From an uncultured Cytophagaceae bacterium (GTDB taxonomy: Bacteria; Bacteroidota; Bacteroidia; Cytophagales; Spirosomataceae), in contig CALLKB010000214.1 of NCBI GenBank assembly GCA_938008575.1, forward strand, positions 1-30,677: a stretch of DNA of 30,677 bases. The letters run 5' to 3'. The notes beneath the pieces are model-generated. The model had not been told where the DNA came from. It made no database searches and saw only the letters and a program-made list of their open reading frames with translations. Both the position numbers and the translations under genes were made by a program. Positions 15,488 through 22,014 of the stretch are shown piece by piece. Position 1 is the first letter of the stretch; the number at the start of each line of letters is the position of its first letter.

Positions 15488-16417
15488 ATGGAAAGTATTC
15501 GCGTATATGCCCCTGCAACTGTTGCTAATGTAGCTTGTGGATTTGATATTTTTGGATTTGCGGTGAATCGTCCGGGTGATGAAGTTGTCTTGACGAAAAA
15601 ATCAACTCCAGGTATTGTAATCAAAGAAATTACCGGTGATGAAGGTCGCTTGCCTAAGGAAGTTGCCAAAAATACAGCTGGGATTGCCATCTTGAAATAT
15701 TTGGAATTTATCGGTCAACCCGATCAAGGTTTTGAGCTTTCCTTACATAAAGATATGCCCTTGGGATCAGGTTTGGGTTCTTCTGCGGCTTCTGCGGTAG
15801 CGGGTGTTTTTGCTGCCAATGAATTGATGGGGAAACCCTTAAGTCAAAAAGAATTATTGCCTTTCGCTATGGAGGGAGAGCGTGTGGCCTGTGGTTCAGC
15901 GCACGCGGACAACGTGGGTCCTAGTTTATTAGGGGGCTTTGTTGTAATTCGTAGCTATGATCCCTTGGATATCATTCAATTGCCTACGCCTTCGGATTTG
16001 TATGCAAGTATCGTTCATCCGCAGATTGAAGTGAATACCAAAGATGCGCGTCGGATTCTAGAGCGTGAGATTACATTAGGTAAGACAATCACGCAGATGG
16101 GGAATGTGGCGGGTTTAGTGGCGGGTTTATTAACATCGGATTATGATTTGATTGGCCGTTCATTGGTTGATGTGATCGTAGAGCCTGCTCGGTCTATTTT
16201 AATCCCTCAATTTCAAGAAGTGAAAGCGGCTGCACTACAAGCTGGCGCTTTAGGTTGTTCTATTTCAGGTTCCGGACCTTCTTTATTTGCGTTATCAAAA
16301 GGGGAAGAAACTGCGAAATTAGTTGCTAAAGCAATGTCTGAAGCCTTTAATGCTGTGGGTATCGGGTCTGAGGCTTATGTTTCACAAATTAACCAACAAG
16401 GCCCGATGATTCGTTAG
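15488..16417 (+). CDS. thrB: Homoserine kinase
   Basis: ThrB phosphorylates homoserine with ATP, giving O-phosphohomoserine for threonine synthase. The 309-residue protein is a GHMP kinase with the ATP-loop PLGSGLGSSAAS (91-102), an N-terminal YAPATVANVACGFD (7-20), and the C-terminal GCSISGSGPSLFAL. The ATG at 15488, 1 nt after the thrA stop, is preferred to a longer in-frame start at 15443 inside thrA, because homology-like sequence begins at ESIRVYAPATVAN. The usual third gene thrC is absent: the next gene, the Xer recombinase, runs in the opposite direction and its stop interlocks with the thrB stop. Confidence 0.96.
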   Translation: MESIRVYAPATVANVACGFDIFGFAVNRPGDEVVLTKKSTPGIVIKEITGDEGRLPKEVAKNTAGIAILKYLEFIGQPDQGFELSLHKDMPLGSGLGSSAASAVAGVFAANELMGKPLSQKELLPFAMEGERVACGSAHADNVGPSLLGGFVVIRSYDPLDIIQLPTPSDLYASIVHPQIEVNTKDARRILEREITLGKTITQMGNVAGLVAGLLTSDYDLIGRSLVDVIVEPARSILIPQFQEVKAAALQAGALGCSISGSGPSLFALSKGEETAKLVAKAMSEAFNAVGIGSEAYVSQINQQGPMIR

Positions 16418-17289
16418 GCTTTGGGGTGTGCTTGTTTGTAGATTTCCTTCAGCTTTTCCATCGAATTATGTGTGTAAACCTGCGTTGCAGCTAGATTTGC
16501 GTGCCCCAATAATTCTTTGATTGCATTTAAATCTGCTCCTCGATTCAACAGATGGGTTGCATAGCTATGTCGCAACACGTGGGGCGAAAGCTTTTCTAGG
16601 GTACTTACTTCACCTAAATATTTCTTGACTAAGCGTTGCACAAACATCGGATAGCAGGGCTCTCCTTTGTCGGTGAGTAGTAAATATTGGCTCTGAAAGG
16701 GATTCAGCGCTTGATAATGTTTCACGAGATCTACAAGTATCATTGGCATGGGAATAATGCGTTCTTTATTGCGTTTCCCGATAACCCGTAATGTTTTCGC
16801 GGATAGGTTGACTTGTTGGTGCGTCAATTGAATCAATTCCGCCAAGCGCATTCCAGTCCCGTAGAGTAACATTAAAACGAGTTGGTCGCGTACCTCTTCA
16901 AATGTATTTTTAGGAATTTCTTGTTGGGCAAAGACCTGTTCCATCTCCGATTCTCGCAGGTATGTGGGCAATGTCTTGCTCGTTTTAACCATGCGAATCG
17001 TTTGCATGGGGTTGTCGGTCACATCTCCGCGCCGCTGTAAATACTTGTAAAAAGTTCGAAGTGTAGCCAGTTTCCGATTAATGGAACGGTTTTGTATGCC
17101 TTGATTAGATAATGCTACGAGCCAAGCACGAATCGTTTGACTTTTGATTTGATTGACAAGCAGGTTTTCGGGAGCAAGGAAATCGAGAAATTGAAGGAGG
17201 TCAATTTCGTAGGAGCGAAGTGTTAAAGGACTTAATCGCCGTTCTACTTGTAGGTGCTTTAAAAAAAAATTGACTACTTCGCGATTCAT
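16414..17289 (-). CDS. Tyrosine recombinase (XerC/XerD family)
   Basis: The 291-residue protein has the SAM-like core-binding N-terminal domain (about 1-90) and the catalytic domain with all active residues: R148 (GTGMRLAEL), K172 (GKRNKERIIP), H237 and R240 (HVLRHSYATHLL), H263 (LGHANLAATQ) and nucleophile Y272 (VYTH). Xer enzymes resolve chromosome dimers at dif. Size and a complete catalytic set argue for a housekeeping Xer rather than an element integrase; XerC and XerD cannot be distinguished here. It lies 39 nt after rpsU on the same strand, an arrangement common in Bacteroidota. A terminator-like hairpin covers its start codon. Confidence 0.93.
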   Translation of the reverse strand: MNREVVNFFLKHLQVERRLSPLTLRSYEIDLLQFLDFLAPENLLVNQIKSQTIRAWLVALSNQGIQNRSINRKLATLRTFYKYLQRRGDVTDNPMQTIRMVKTSKTLPTYLRESEMEQVFAQQEIPKNTFEEVRDQLVLMLLYGTGMRLAELIQLTHQQVNLSAKTLRVIGKRNKERIIPMPMILVDLVKHYQALNPFQSQYLLLTDKGEPCYPMFVQRLVKKYLGEVSTLEKLSPHVLRHSYATHLLNRGADLNAIKELLGHANLAATQVYTHNSMEKLKEIYKQAHPKA

Positions 17290-17308
17290 AGATCGAAAGT
17301 AGTCAATT
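17261..17308 (-). terminator. Terminator-like hairpin spanning the start of the xer gene
   Basis: On the minus strand AATTGACTACTT (308-297) pairs perfectly with AAGTAGTCAATT (279-268), with extra pairing inside, and seven T follow (267-261). The ATG (17289-17287) lies in the apical region, and codons 4-10 of xer form the 3' arm and the T run. This has the form of an intrinsic terminator or attenuator between rpsU and xer. The structure is seen; activity is inferred. Confidence 0.65.
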
Positions 17309-17328
17309 CTAAGAAAAATCGAAACAAA

Positions 17329-17523
17329 CTAGTTGTTGATATTTCCGTATGTCTTTTGCTTGTAAGCAGCACGAATCATTTCCGTACGACGAGCGATTGA
17401 TGGTTTTTCAAAAGCAGATCTTCTACGTAATTCTTTTACTACACCTGTTTTTTCAAACTTCTTTTTAAAGCGCTTAAGGGCTTTATCAATTGACTCGTTC
17501 TCTTTGATCGAAATAATTAACAT
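17329..17523 (-). CDS. rpsU: Ribosomal protein bS21
   Basis: The 64-residue basic protein is bS21 of the small subunit: MLIISIKENESIDKALKRFKK at the N-terminus, then EKTGVVKELRRRSAFEKPS. In Bacteroidia, bS21 with bS18 and bS6 covers the anti-Shine-Dalgarno end of 16S rRNA, and a Tyr at position 54 has been implicated; Y54 is present here (RAAYKQ). The gene has a good promoter (TTG, 20 nt, TATCTTTG) and, unlike its neighbours, a clear AAGGA Shine-Dalgarno. It leads a two-gene unit with the Xer recombinase. Length is typical for the phylum. Confidence 0.97.
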   Translation of the reverse strand: MLIISIKENESIDKALKRFKKKFEKTGVVKELRRRSAFEKPSIARRTEMIRAAYKQKTYGNINN

Positions 17524-17531
17524 GTATTTTT

Positions 17532-17536
17532 TCCTT
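17532..17536 (-). promoter_or_regulatory. Shine-Dalgarno of rpsU
   Basis: The minus strand reads AAAAAGGAAAAAATACATG, placing AAGGA 8 nt before the start codon. It is the only well-spaced strong SD that I see before a gene in this window. Confidence 0.7.
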
Positions 17537-17554
17537 TTTGAATTAAAATGTTCG

Positions 17555-17585
17555 CAAAGATAAATTTATTTTTTTGATTGTGCAA
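17555..17585 (-). promoter_or_regulatory. rpsU promoter
   Basis: On the minus strand TTG (17585-17583) is followed by 20 nt and TATCTTTG (17562-17555), a full match to the Bacteroidota promoter form, 31 nt before the rpsU ATG. Confidence 0.7.
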
Positions 17586-17593
17586 GTAGTCTT

Positions 17594-17627
17594 TTGGAAT
17601 TTTATGAGTGAAAATGTCCTATTTTTG
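17594..17627 (+). promoter_or_regulatory. metG promoter
   Basis: TATTTTTG (17620-17627) matches TAnnTTTG, with TTG at 17594-17596 (23-nt spacer, at the upper limit). The leader to the metG ATG is about 20 nt and has no Shine-Dalgarno or T-box-like structure. Confidence 0.6.
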
Positions 17628-17649
17628 TAGTTCATTTTAAAACTATTGT

Positions 17650-19680
17650 ATGTCGGAGTTTTCACGGACAACTGTCACGGCCGCTTTAATCTATGCGAAT
17701 GGTCCAATTCACATCGGACACTTAGCAGGATGTTATTTGCCAGCTGATATTTATGTGCGCTATTTACGTTTAAAGAAGCAGGATGTCATTTTTGTTTCCG
17801 GTACGGATGAGCATGGGGTGCCTATTACGATTAAGGCACAAAAGGAGGGGAAAACGCCACAAGAAGTGGTTGATTACTATTATGCGAACATCAAATCTTC
17901 TTTCGAAGACTTTGGTATTTCCTTTGATATTTATGGTAGAACATCAGATCCTGTGCATCACAAGATGTCGCAAGATTTTTTCTTGCATTTGTACAAGGAA
18001 GGAAAATTTATTGAAGAGGTAACTGAACAGTATTTTGATGAGGCTGCGGATCAGTTTTTAGCTGATCGATACATTACAGGCGAATGTCCAAAATGTCATC
18101 AGCCGGGTGCTTATGGGGATCAATGTGAGAAATGTGGGTCTTCGTTGTCACCTACAGAGTTAATCAATCCTAAGTCGTCTCTAAGTGGTGCTTCGCCGAT
18201 TTTAAAAGAAACCAAAAACTGGTTCTTGCCTTTGGATCAATGGCAAGGAGCATTAGAGGATTATGTGAATTCGCATCCTGAATGGAAGCCAAACGTTAGT
18301 GGTCAAGTTAAATCTTGGTTGCAAGATGGACTTCGTCCGCGTGCCATGACCCGTGATTTAAGTTGGGGAGTGCCTATTCCATTGCCAGATACGGAAGGGA
18401 AAGTGCTTTATGTATGGTTTGATGCACCGATCGGATATATTTCCATGACAAGCCAATTAACGACGGATTGGGAGAAGTACTGGAAGGCGAAGGATAGTCG
18501 GATTGTACATTTTATCGGGAAAGATAATATTGTTTTCCATTGTTTGATATTCCCTGCCATGTGTATGGCACATGGGGAATTTCAGTTAGCAGACCAGGTG
18601 CCGGCGAACGAATTCATGAACTTAGAAGGGGATAAGATTTCAACTTCGCGTAATTGGGCGGTCTGGTTACATGAATATTTACAGGATTTTCCAGGTAAGC
18701 AAGATGTATTGCGTTATGCATTAACGGCTTCAAGTCCAGAAACTAAAGATGCCGACTTTACTTGGGCCGATTTTCAGACCAAAAACAACTCGGAACTCGT
18801 AGCTATTTTGGGCAATTTTGTGAATCGTGCGTTTGTATTGATTGATAAGAATTTTGAAGGTATTGTGCCTGCAAAGGCTGCTGGAACGGGTTTGGAAGAT
18901 GATGTCAAGCATGCTTTAGCTGATATTCCAGCGAAGTTGGAGGCTGCTTTAGCGAATTACAAATTCCGGGATGCTTTGGTGTTAGCGATGGAAATCGCGC
19001 GGATTGGTAATAAGTATTTAGCCGATGCGGAACCATGGAAAATTATCAAAGAAGATAAAGAGAAGGCAGGAACTGTTTTGAATTTTGCAGTTCAATTGGT
19101 GGCTCATGCCTCTGTTGCTTTGGAGCCCTTTATTCCATTTACGGCTGCTAAGTTAAGGACAGCATTGGGAATTCAAGAAGCTGATTGGTCAACAATCGGT
19201 GATTTTGAATTAATCCCAACGGGTCAAAAACTGGCTAATCCAGGATTATTATTTGAGAAATTAGAAGACGATGTGATTCAAGCACAGGTTGATAAATTAA
19301 AGCAAACGAAAGAAGCGATGGAATTAGCGAGTAAGCAAGTGAATCCAATCAAGGAGACCATTGATTTTGAATCATTTACCAAGATGGATTTGCGCGTGGG
19401 GCACATCACTGCGGCGGAGAAAGTCGAAAAGAGTAAAAAGTTGTTGAAATTGGCTGTTAATGATGGTCAAAAAGTGCGTACCATTCTAAGTGGTATTGCT
19501 GAGCATTTTGAGCCAGCGGATGTGATAGGCCGACAAGTTTGTTTCTTGGCGAATTTAGCACCACGTAAAATTATGGGGCAGGAGAGTGAGGGGATGATCT
19601 TAATGGCGGAGGATGCTGATGGTAGTTTAGCTTTCATGCAACCTAGTAAGGCGATCTGGAATGGTGCTTCGATTAGCTAA
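17650..19680 (+). CDS. metG: Methionyl-tRNA synthetase with C-terminal tRNA-binding domain
   Basis: MetG charges tRNA-Met with methionine. The 676-residue class I synthetase shows the HIGH motif (HIGH, 21-24), a zinc knuckle with C146, C149, C159 and C162 (CPKC and CEKC), and the KMSKS-loop variant KISTS (329-333). The anticodon-binding helical domain spans about 380-540. The C-terminal part (about 573-676) is an EMAPII/Arc1-like OB-fold with [16 protein letters not shown] and SEGMIL, which helps hold tRNA and promotes dimerisation. The gene stands alone with its own promoter and terminator. Confidence 0.98.
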   Translation: MSEFSRTTVTAALIYANGPIHIGHLAGCYLPADIYVRYLRLKKQDVIFVSGTDEHGVPITIKAQKEGKTPQEVVDYYYANIKSSFEDFGISFDIYGRTSDPVHHKMSQDFFLHLYKEGKFIEEVTEQYFDEAADQFLADRYITGECPKCHQPGAYGDQCEKCGSSLSPTELINPKSSLSGASPILKETKNWFLPLDQWQGALEDYVNSHPEWKPNVSGQVKSWLQDGLRPRAMTRDLSWGVPIPLPDTEGKVLYVWFDAPIGYISMTSQLTTDWEKYWKAKDSRIVHFIGKDNIVFHCLIFPAMCMAHGEFQLADQVPANEFMNLEGDKISTSRNWAVWLHEYLQDFPGKQDVLRYALTASSPETKDADFTWADFQTKNNSELVAILGNFVNRAFVLIDKNFEGIVPAKAAGTGLEDDVKHALADIPAKLEAALANYKFRDALVLAMEIARIGNKYLADAEPWKIIKEDKEKAGTVLNFAVQLVAHASVALEPFIPFTAAKLRTALGIQEADWSTIGDFELIPTGQKLANPGLLFEKLEDDVIQAQVDKLKQTKEAMELASKQVNPIKETIDFESFTKMDLRVGHITAAEKVEKSKKLLKLAVNDGQKVRTILSGIAEHFEPADVIGRQVCFLANLAPRKIMGQESEGMILMAEDADGSLAFMQPSKAIWNGASIS

Positions 19681-19704
19681 TAGCTTATCCAATTGTTGAA
19701 ATAA

Positions 19705-19737
19705 AAATAAGGCCAGAAGAAACTTCTGGCCTTATTT
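19705..19737. terminator. Terminator after metG
   Basis: A perfect 15-bp stem (19705-19719 with 19723-19737; core AAGGCCAGAAG) closes on an AAA loop. It lies 24 nt after the metG stop and is A-rich on one side and T-rich on the other, so it could also end a minus-strand transcript. Confidence 0.9.
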
Positions 19738-19742
19738 GTTTA

Positions 19743-19769
19743 ACCTCTAAACCTATTTAACTATGAAAA
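19743..19769. repeat. 27-bp direct repeat, copy 1
   Basis: Identical over 27 bp to 19862-19888; begins ACCTCTAAACCTATTTAACT and ends ATGAAAA. It starts 5 nt after the hairpin at 19705-19737. On the plus strand its ATG opens a 12-codon frame ending at 19801. Confidence 0.9.
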
Positions 19770-19824
19770 TTTATACAAATATAGATGTTTTGTTTAAATA
19801 ATATGAGTTTAATGCAAAAAAAAT

Positions 19825-19857
19825 AAAAAAGGCGCCGTCAGAAACAGCGCCTTTTTT
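19825..19857. terminator. Terminator after the small secreted protein gene (minus strand)
   Basis: An 11-bp stem (19825-19835 with 19847-19857; AAAAAAGGCGC) with A and T runs on the outer ends. On the minus strand it lies 42 nt after the stop of the 158-residue secreted protein gene. Symmetry makes it usable in both directions. Confidence 0.85.
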
Positions 19858-19861
19858 GATT

Positions 19862-19888
19862 ACCTCTAAACCTATTTAACTATGAAAA
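19862..19888. repeat. 27-bp direct repeat, copy 2
   Basis: Exact copy of 19743-19769, 119 bp away, again directly after a strong hairpin (4 nt gap). On the minus strand it falls in the 3' untranslated region of the small secreted protein mRNA. Confidence 0.9.
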
Positions 19889-19899
19889 CTACTTACAAT

Positions 19900-20376
19900 C
19901 TAATTTTGAAATACAACGATCAAATCTTGATTTTGTTCTGTTTCGTTGTTGAAATCTGCTTCAATTTTCGGTTCGATGGCCAAAACAGACCATATAGCGT
20001 TAATTGCTTTCGCAGATTTGTTAATTTCTTTTACCCAATTACTCGTTTTTTCATCCGAAACACCTGCCTGATTCACAATGGATTGAACTGTCTCGTTGAA
20101 AAGAGCTTGTTCTGCCTTGCTAGCTTTTAAATAAGCCGACTGGTTGTTTTGGTAATTTTCTAAAATCGAAATTGTTAAACTTGCTGATGTAGATGCGTAT
20201 GCTCCTACAAAATCTTTCTTTATCAATGACTGAATAACTTCAGATAGGGTTTCTTTTTTGTGTGACAATACTGTTGTCGACGCATCTACATTTGATGCCG
20301 TTCCGCTCGCTTTTACCGCTGTTGCTGTTAGGCTTAGTCCTACTAAAACGCTAACCATTAAAAATTGCTTTTTCAT
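19900..20376 (-). CDS. Small secreted protein of unknown function
   Basis: The 158-residue product begins with a clear signal peptide (MKKQFLMVSVLVGLSLTATAVKA, likely cleaved near position 23). The mature part is about 135 residues, rich in Ser, Ala, Asn and Lys, predicted largely helical, with no cysteine in it and no motif I recognise. The segment SAKAINAIWSVLAIEPKIEADFNN near the end may be amphipathic or hydrophobic. It has one of the best promoters in the window (TTG, 19 nt, TAATTTTG), suggesting real and possibly strong expression. It is a single gene, bounded by a terminator and a long AT-rich gap. It should be periplasmic or outer-membrane associated; no function is claimed. The overlapping 82-codon plus-strand frame is probably a shadow. 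Confidence 0.8.
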   Translation of the reverse strand: MKKQFLMVSVLVGLSLTATAVKASGTASNVDASTTVLSHKKETLSEVIQSLIKKDFVGAYASTSASLTISILENYQNNQSAYLKASKAEQALFNETVQSIVNQAGVSDEKTSNWVKEINKSAKAINAIWSVLAIEPKIEADFNNETEQNQDLIVVFQN

Positions 20377-20410
20377 AAATTCGTTATATTTATTAACTAA
20401 ATCAACGATA

Positions 20411-20441
20411 CAAAATTATTGCATTTTTTTAATATAGCAAA
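20411..20441 (-). promoter_or_regulatory. Promoter of the small secreted protein gene
   Basis: On the minus strand TTTG (20441-20438) is followed by exactly 19 nt and TAATTTTG (20418-20411), 34 nt before the ATG. Confidence 0.75.
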
Positions 20442-20624
20442 ACTTGCTTTTGGACAATTTTGGAATGTAAAATTTATTATTTTTCGATTTTGAGTTAAAA
20501 ATCAGAATAAATTTTATGTTTTTTCATTTTATTCCAAATTAAATTTGGATAACAATTGTAAACCTTTGGGATAATTCTAATTTAAAAATTTAGGAAAAAT
20601 TATAAAATTCTTTAAAAAGTACAA
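20442..20624. other. AT-rich gap with nested inverted repeats
   Basis: This gap contains an 11-bp perfect inverted repeat (TAAAATTTATT at 20468-20478, its complement at 20506-20516) with a second stem nested inside (GATTTT 20486-20491 / AAAATC 20498-20503). It also holds a 17-bp near-perfect palindrome TCCAAATTAAATTTGGA at 20533-20549. These lie upstream of the small secreted protein promoter and downstream of pth. They may be operators, but very low GC raises the chance of random symmetry. Confidence 0.4.
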
Positions 20625-21185
20625 TCATTGGTTGTATTTGTTCATTGTTTGTTGGATGCCTTGTAGGCAGAATGAATCAATGATTTCATTCGATCGATTC
20701 AAGATGAATGGAATAAGTCCAATTTCTTCTTCGGAAAAGTTACTTAATACAAAATCTGCTTGTCGGCCTTTCGAAAAATCCGATCCAATTCCCATGCGTA
20801 AGCGGGCATATTCTTGTGTATTCAATGTTGCCTCGATGCTTTTTAGTCCATTATGGCCACCGCTAGACCCTTTGGGCTTTAAACGTAGTGTTTCGAATGG
20901 CAATGCGATATCGTCTGTCAATATTAATAGACGTTCTTTTTCTATTTTTAATTGTTGGCACCAATAATTAACCGCCTTGCCACTCAAATTCATATAAGTG
21001 CTCGGTTTTAATAAATGTATTTGGTGTCCTTTAAGCTTATAAGATGCGATGGCGCCTAAGCGGTCTTGGCTAAAGCTGATTGATTTATCTTTGGCTAGGT
21101 AGTCCAAAGCCATGAAGCCGATGTTGTGTCGAGTGAAAAGATATTCGGGGCCGATGTTGCCTAGTCCAACAATTAAGAAGTTCAT
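20625..21185 (-). CDS. pth: Peptidyl-tRNA hydrolase
   Basis: Pth releases tRNA from peptidyl-tRNAs that drop off the ribosome. The 186-residue protein has the N-terminal FLIVGLGNIGPEYLFTRHNIGF with N10 and catalytic H20, the conserved KPSTYMNLSGKAV (60-72), the TDDIALPF stretch whose Asp (D91/D92) supports the catalytic His, and GSSGGHNGLKSI (107-117) with N112. Length is standard. It is monocistronic and divergent from the SDR gene. The C-terminus is slightly short but complete. Confidence 0.97.
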   Translation of the reverse strand: MNFLIVGLGNIGPEYLFTRHNIGFMALDYLAKDKSISFSQDRLGAIASYKLKGHQIHLLKPSTYMNLSGKAVNYWCQQLKIEKERLLILTDDIALPFETLRLKPKGSSGGHNGLKSIEATLNTQEYARLRMGIGSDFSKGRQADFVLSNFSEEEIGLIPFILNRSNEIIDSFCLQGIQQTMNKYNQ

Positions 21186-21232
21186 GCGTTATAATATTTA
21201 ATACAAATTACGCGCAAATTTTTTAGAACACC

Positions 21233-21251
21233 TCGAAGGCATTACCTTCGA
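21233..21251 (+). promoter_or_regulatory. Promoter box of the SDR gene within an inverted repeat
   Basis: TACCTTCG (21243-21250) is a one-base variant of TAnnTTTG, 14 nt before the ATG. It lies inside TCGAAGGCATTACCTTCGA (21233-21251), a 7-bp inverted repeat with 5-bp spacer. The overlap suggests possible repressor binding or RNA pairing. Confidence 0.45.
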
Positions 21252-21264
21252 TAAAAATTTTACC

Positions 21265-22014
21265 ATGAATAAGATTGCATGCATCACGGGCGCGAGCTCA
21301 GGAATCGGATTAGCGACGGCAAAAGCATTAGCTGCTGCTGGATATCATTTAATTCTTTGTGGACGCCGCTTAGAGCGTTTGGAAGCATTGAAAAATGAAT
21401 TGCCTACGGATTCCTATTTACTAACTTTTGATGTACGTGATCGCAATGGGGTAGAGGCAGCATTTCAATCACTTCCCGAAGCTTGGCAAAACATTGATGT
21501 TTTGATTAATAATGCGGGAAATGCGCATGGAATGAGTGCGATTCAGGATGGGGATCCTGACGACTGGGATGCGATGATGCATAGTAATGTGGATGGTTTA
21601 TTGAATGTTTCCCGTTTGGTTATCCCAGGGATGATTCAACGTGCTGCGGGTCATATCGTTAATTTATCTTCGATAGCTGGCAAGCAAACCTATCCGAATG
21701 GGAATGTGTATTGCGCTTCCAAAGCCGCAGTAGAGGCGCTTTCACAGGGCATGCGTCAAGATTTAAATGTTCACGGGATCAAAGTTTCGAATGTGGCACC
21801 TGGCGCGGTGAATACGGATTTTTCGGCTGTTCGATTTAAGGGCGACCAACAAAAAGCGGATGCAGTTTATTCAGGGTATGAACCTTTAGTTGCAGAGGAT
21901 GTTGCGGATTTGATTCGGTATATTGTCACAGCTCCAGCACATGTGAACATAGCGGACGTAACCATTCTTCCGAAAGCACAGGCTTCGGCTACACAAATTT
22001 TGCGCAAAAATTAA
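21265..22014 (+). CDS. Short-chain dehydrogenase/reductase (YdfG-like)
   Basis: The 249-residue protein is a classical SDR: cofactor loop TGASSGIG (8-15), an RR pair at 34-35 that favours NADP over NAD, NNAG (82-85), and the catalytic set N109, S135/S136, Y149 and K153 (NVYCASKAAVEAL). The C-terminal pattern (APGAVNTDFSAVRFKGDQQKA) resembles YdfG-type enzymes that oxidise L-allo-threonine, serine or 3-hydroxy acids. Those substrates are suggested by likeness only. It is convergent with rlmB; the two stop codons share bases at 22011-22014. Confidence 0.92.
   Translation: MNKIACITGASSGIGLATAKALAAAGYHLILCGRRLERLEALKNELPTDSYLLTFDVRDRNGVEAAFQSLPEAWQNIDVLINNAGNAHGMSAIQDGDPDDWDAMMHSNVDGLLNVSRLVIPGMIQRAAGHIVNLSSIAGKQTYPNGNVYCASKAAVEALSQGMRQDLNVHGIKVSNVAPGAVNTDFSAVRFKGDQQKADAVYSGYEPLVAEDVADLIRYIVTAPAHVNIADVTILPKAQASATQILRKN

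Larger units (their letters stand above)
19702..19771 (-). ncRNA. Possible small RNA (promoter box, 27-nt element, terminator)
   Basis: The minus strand has an exact -7 box TATATTTG at 19783-19776. A start about 5-8 nt later would begin an RNA of roughly 65-70 nt. It would open with the 27-nt repeated element (19769-19743) and end in the 15-bp hairpin (19737-19705) followed by a T-rich tail. There is no open frame of note. The box, element and hairpin are seen; the RNA itself is inferred and could be a chance arrangement in AT-rich sequence. Confidence 0.35.

Noticed and set aside
19882..20130. 82-codon plus-strand frame starting in repeat copy 2
   Set aside because: Antisense to the secreted protein gene, which has a signal peptide and a full promoter. 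The frame shows no recognisable protein features. Only its shared leader is kept as a finding.
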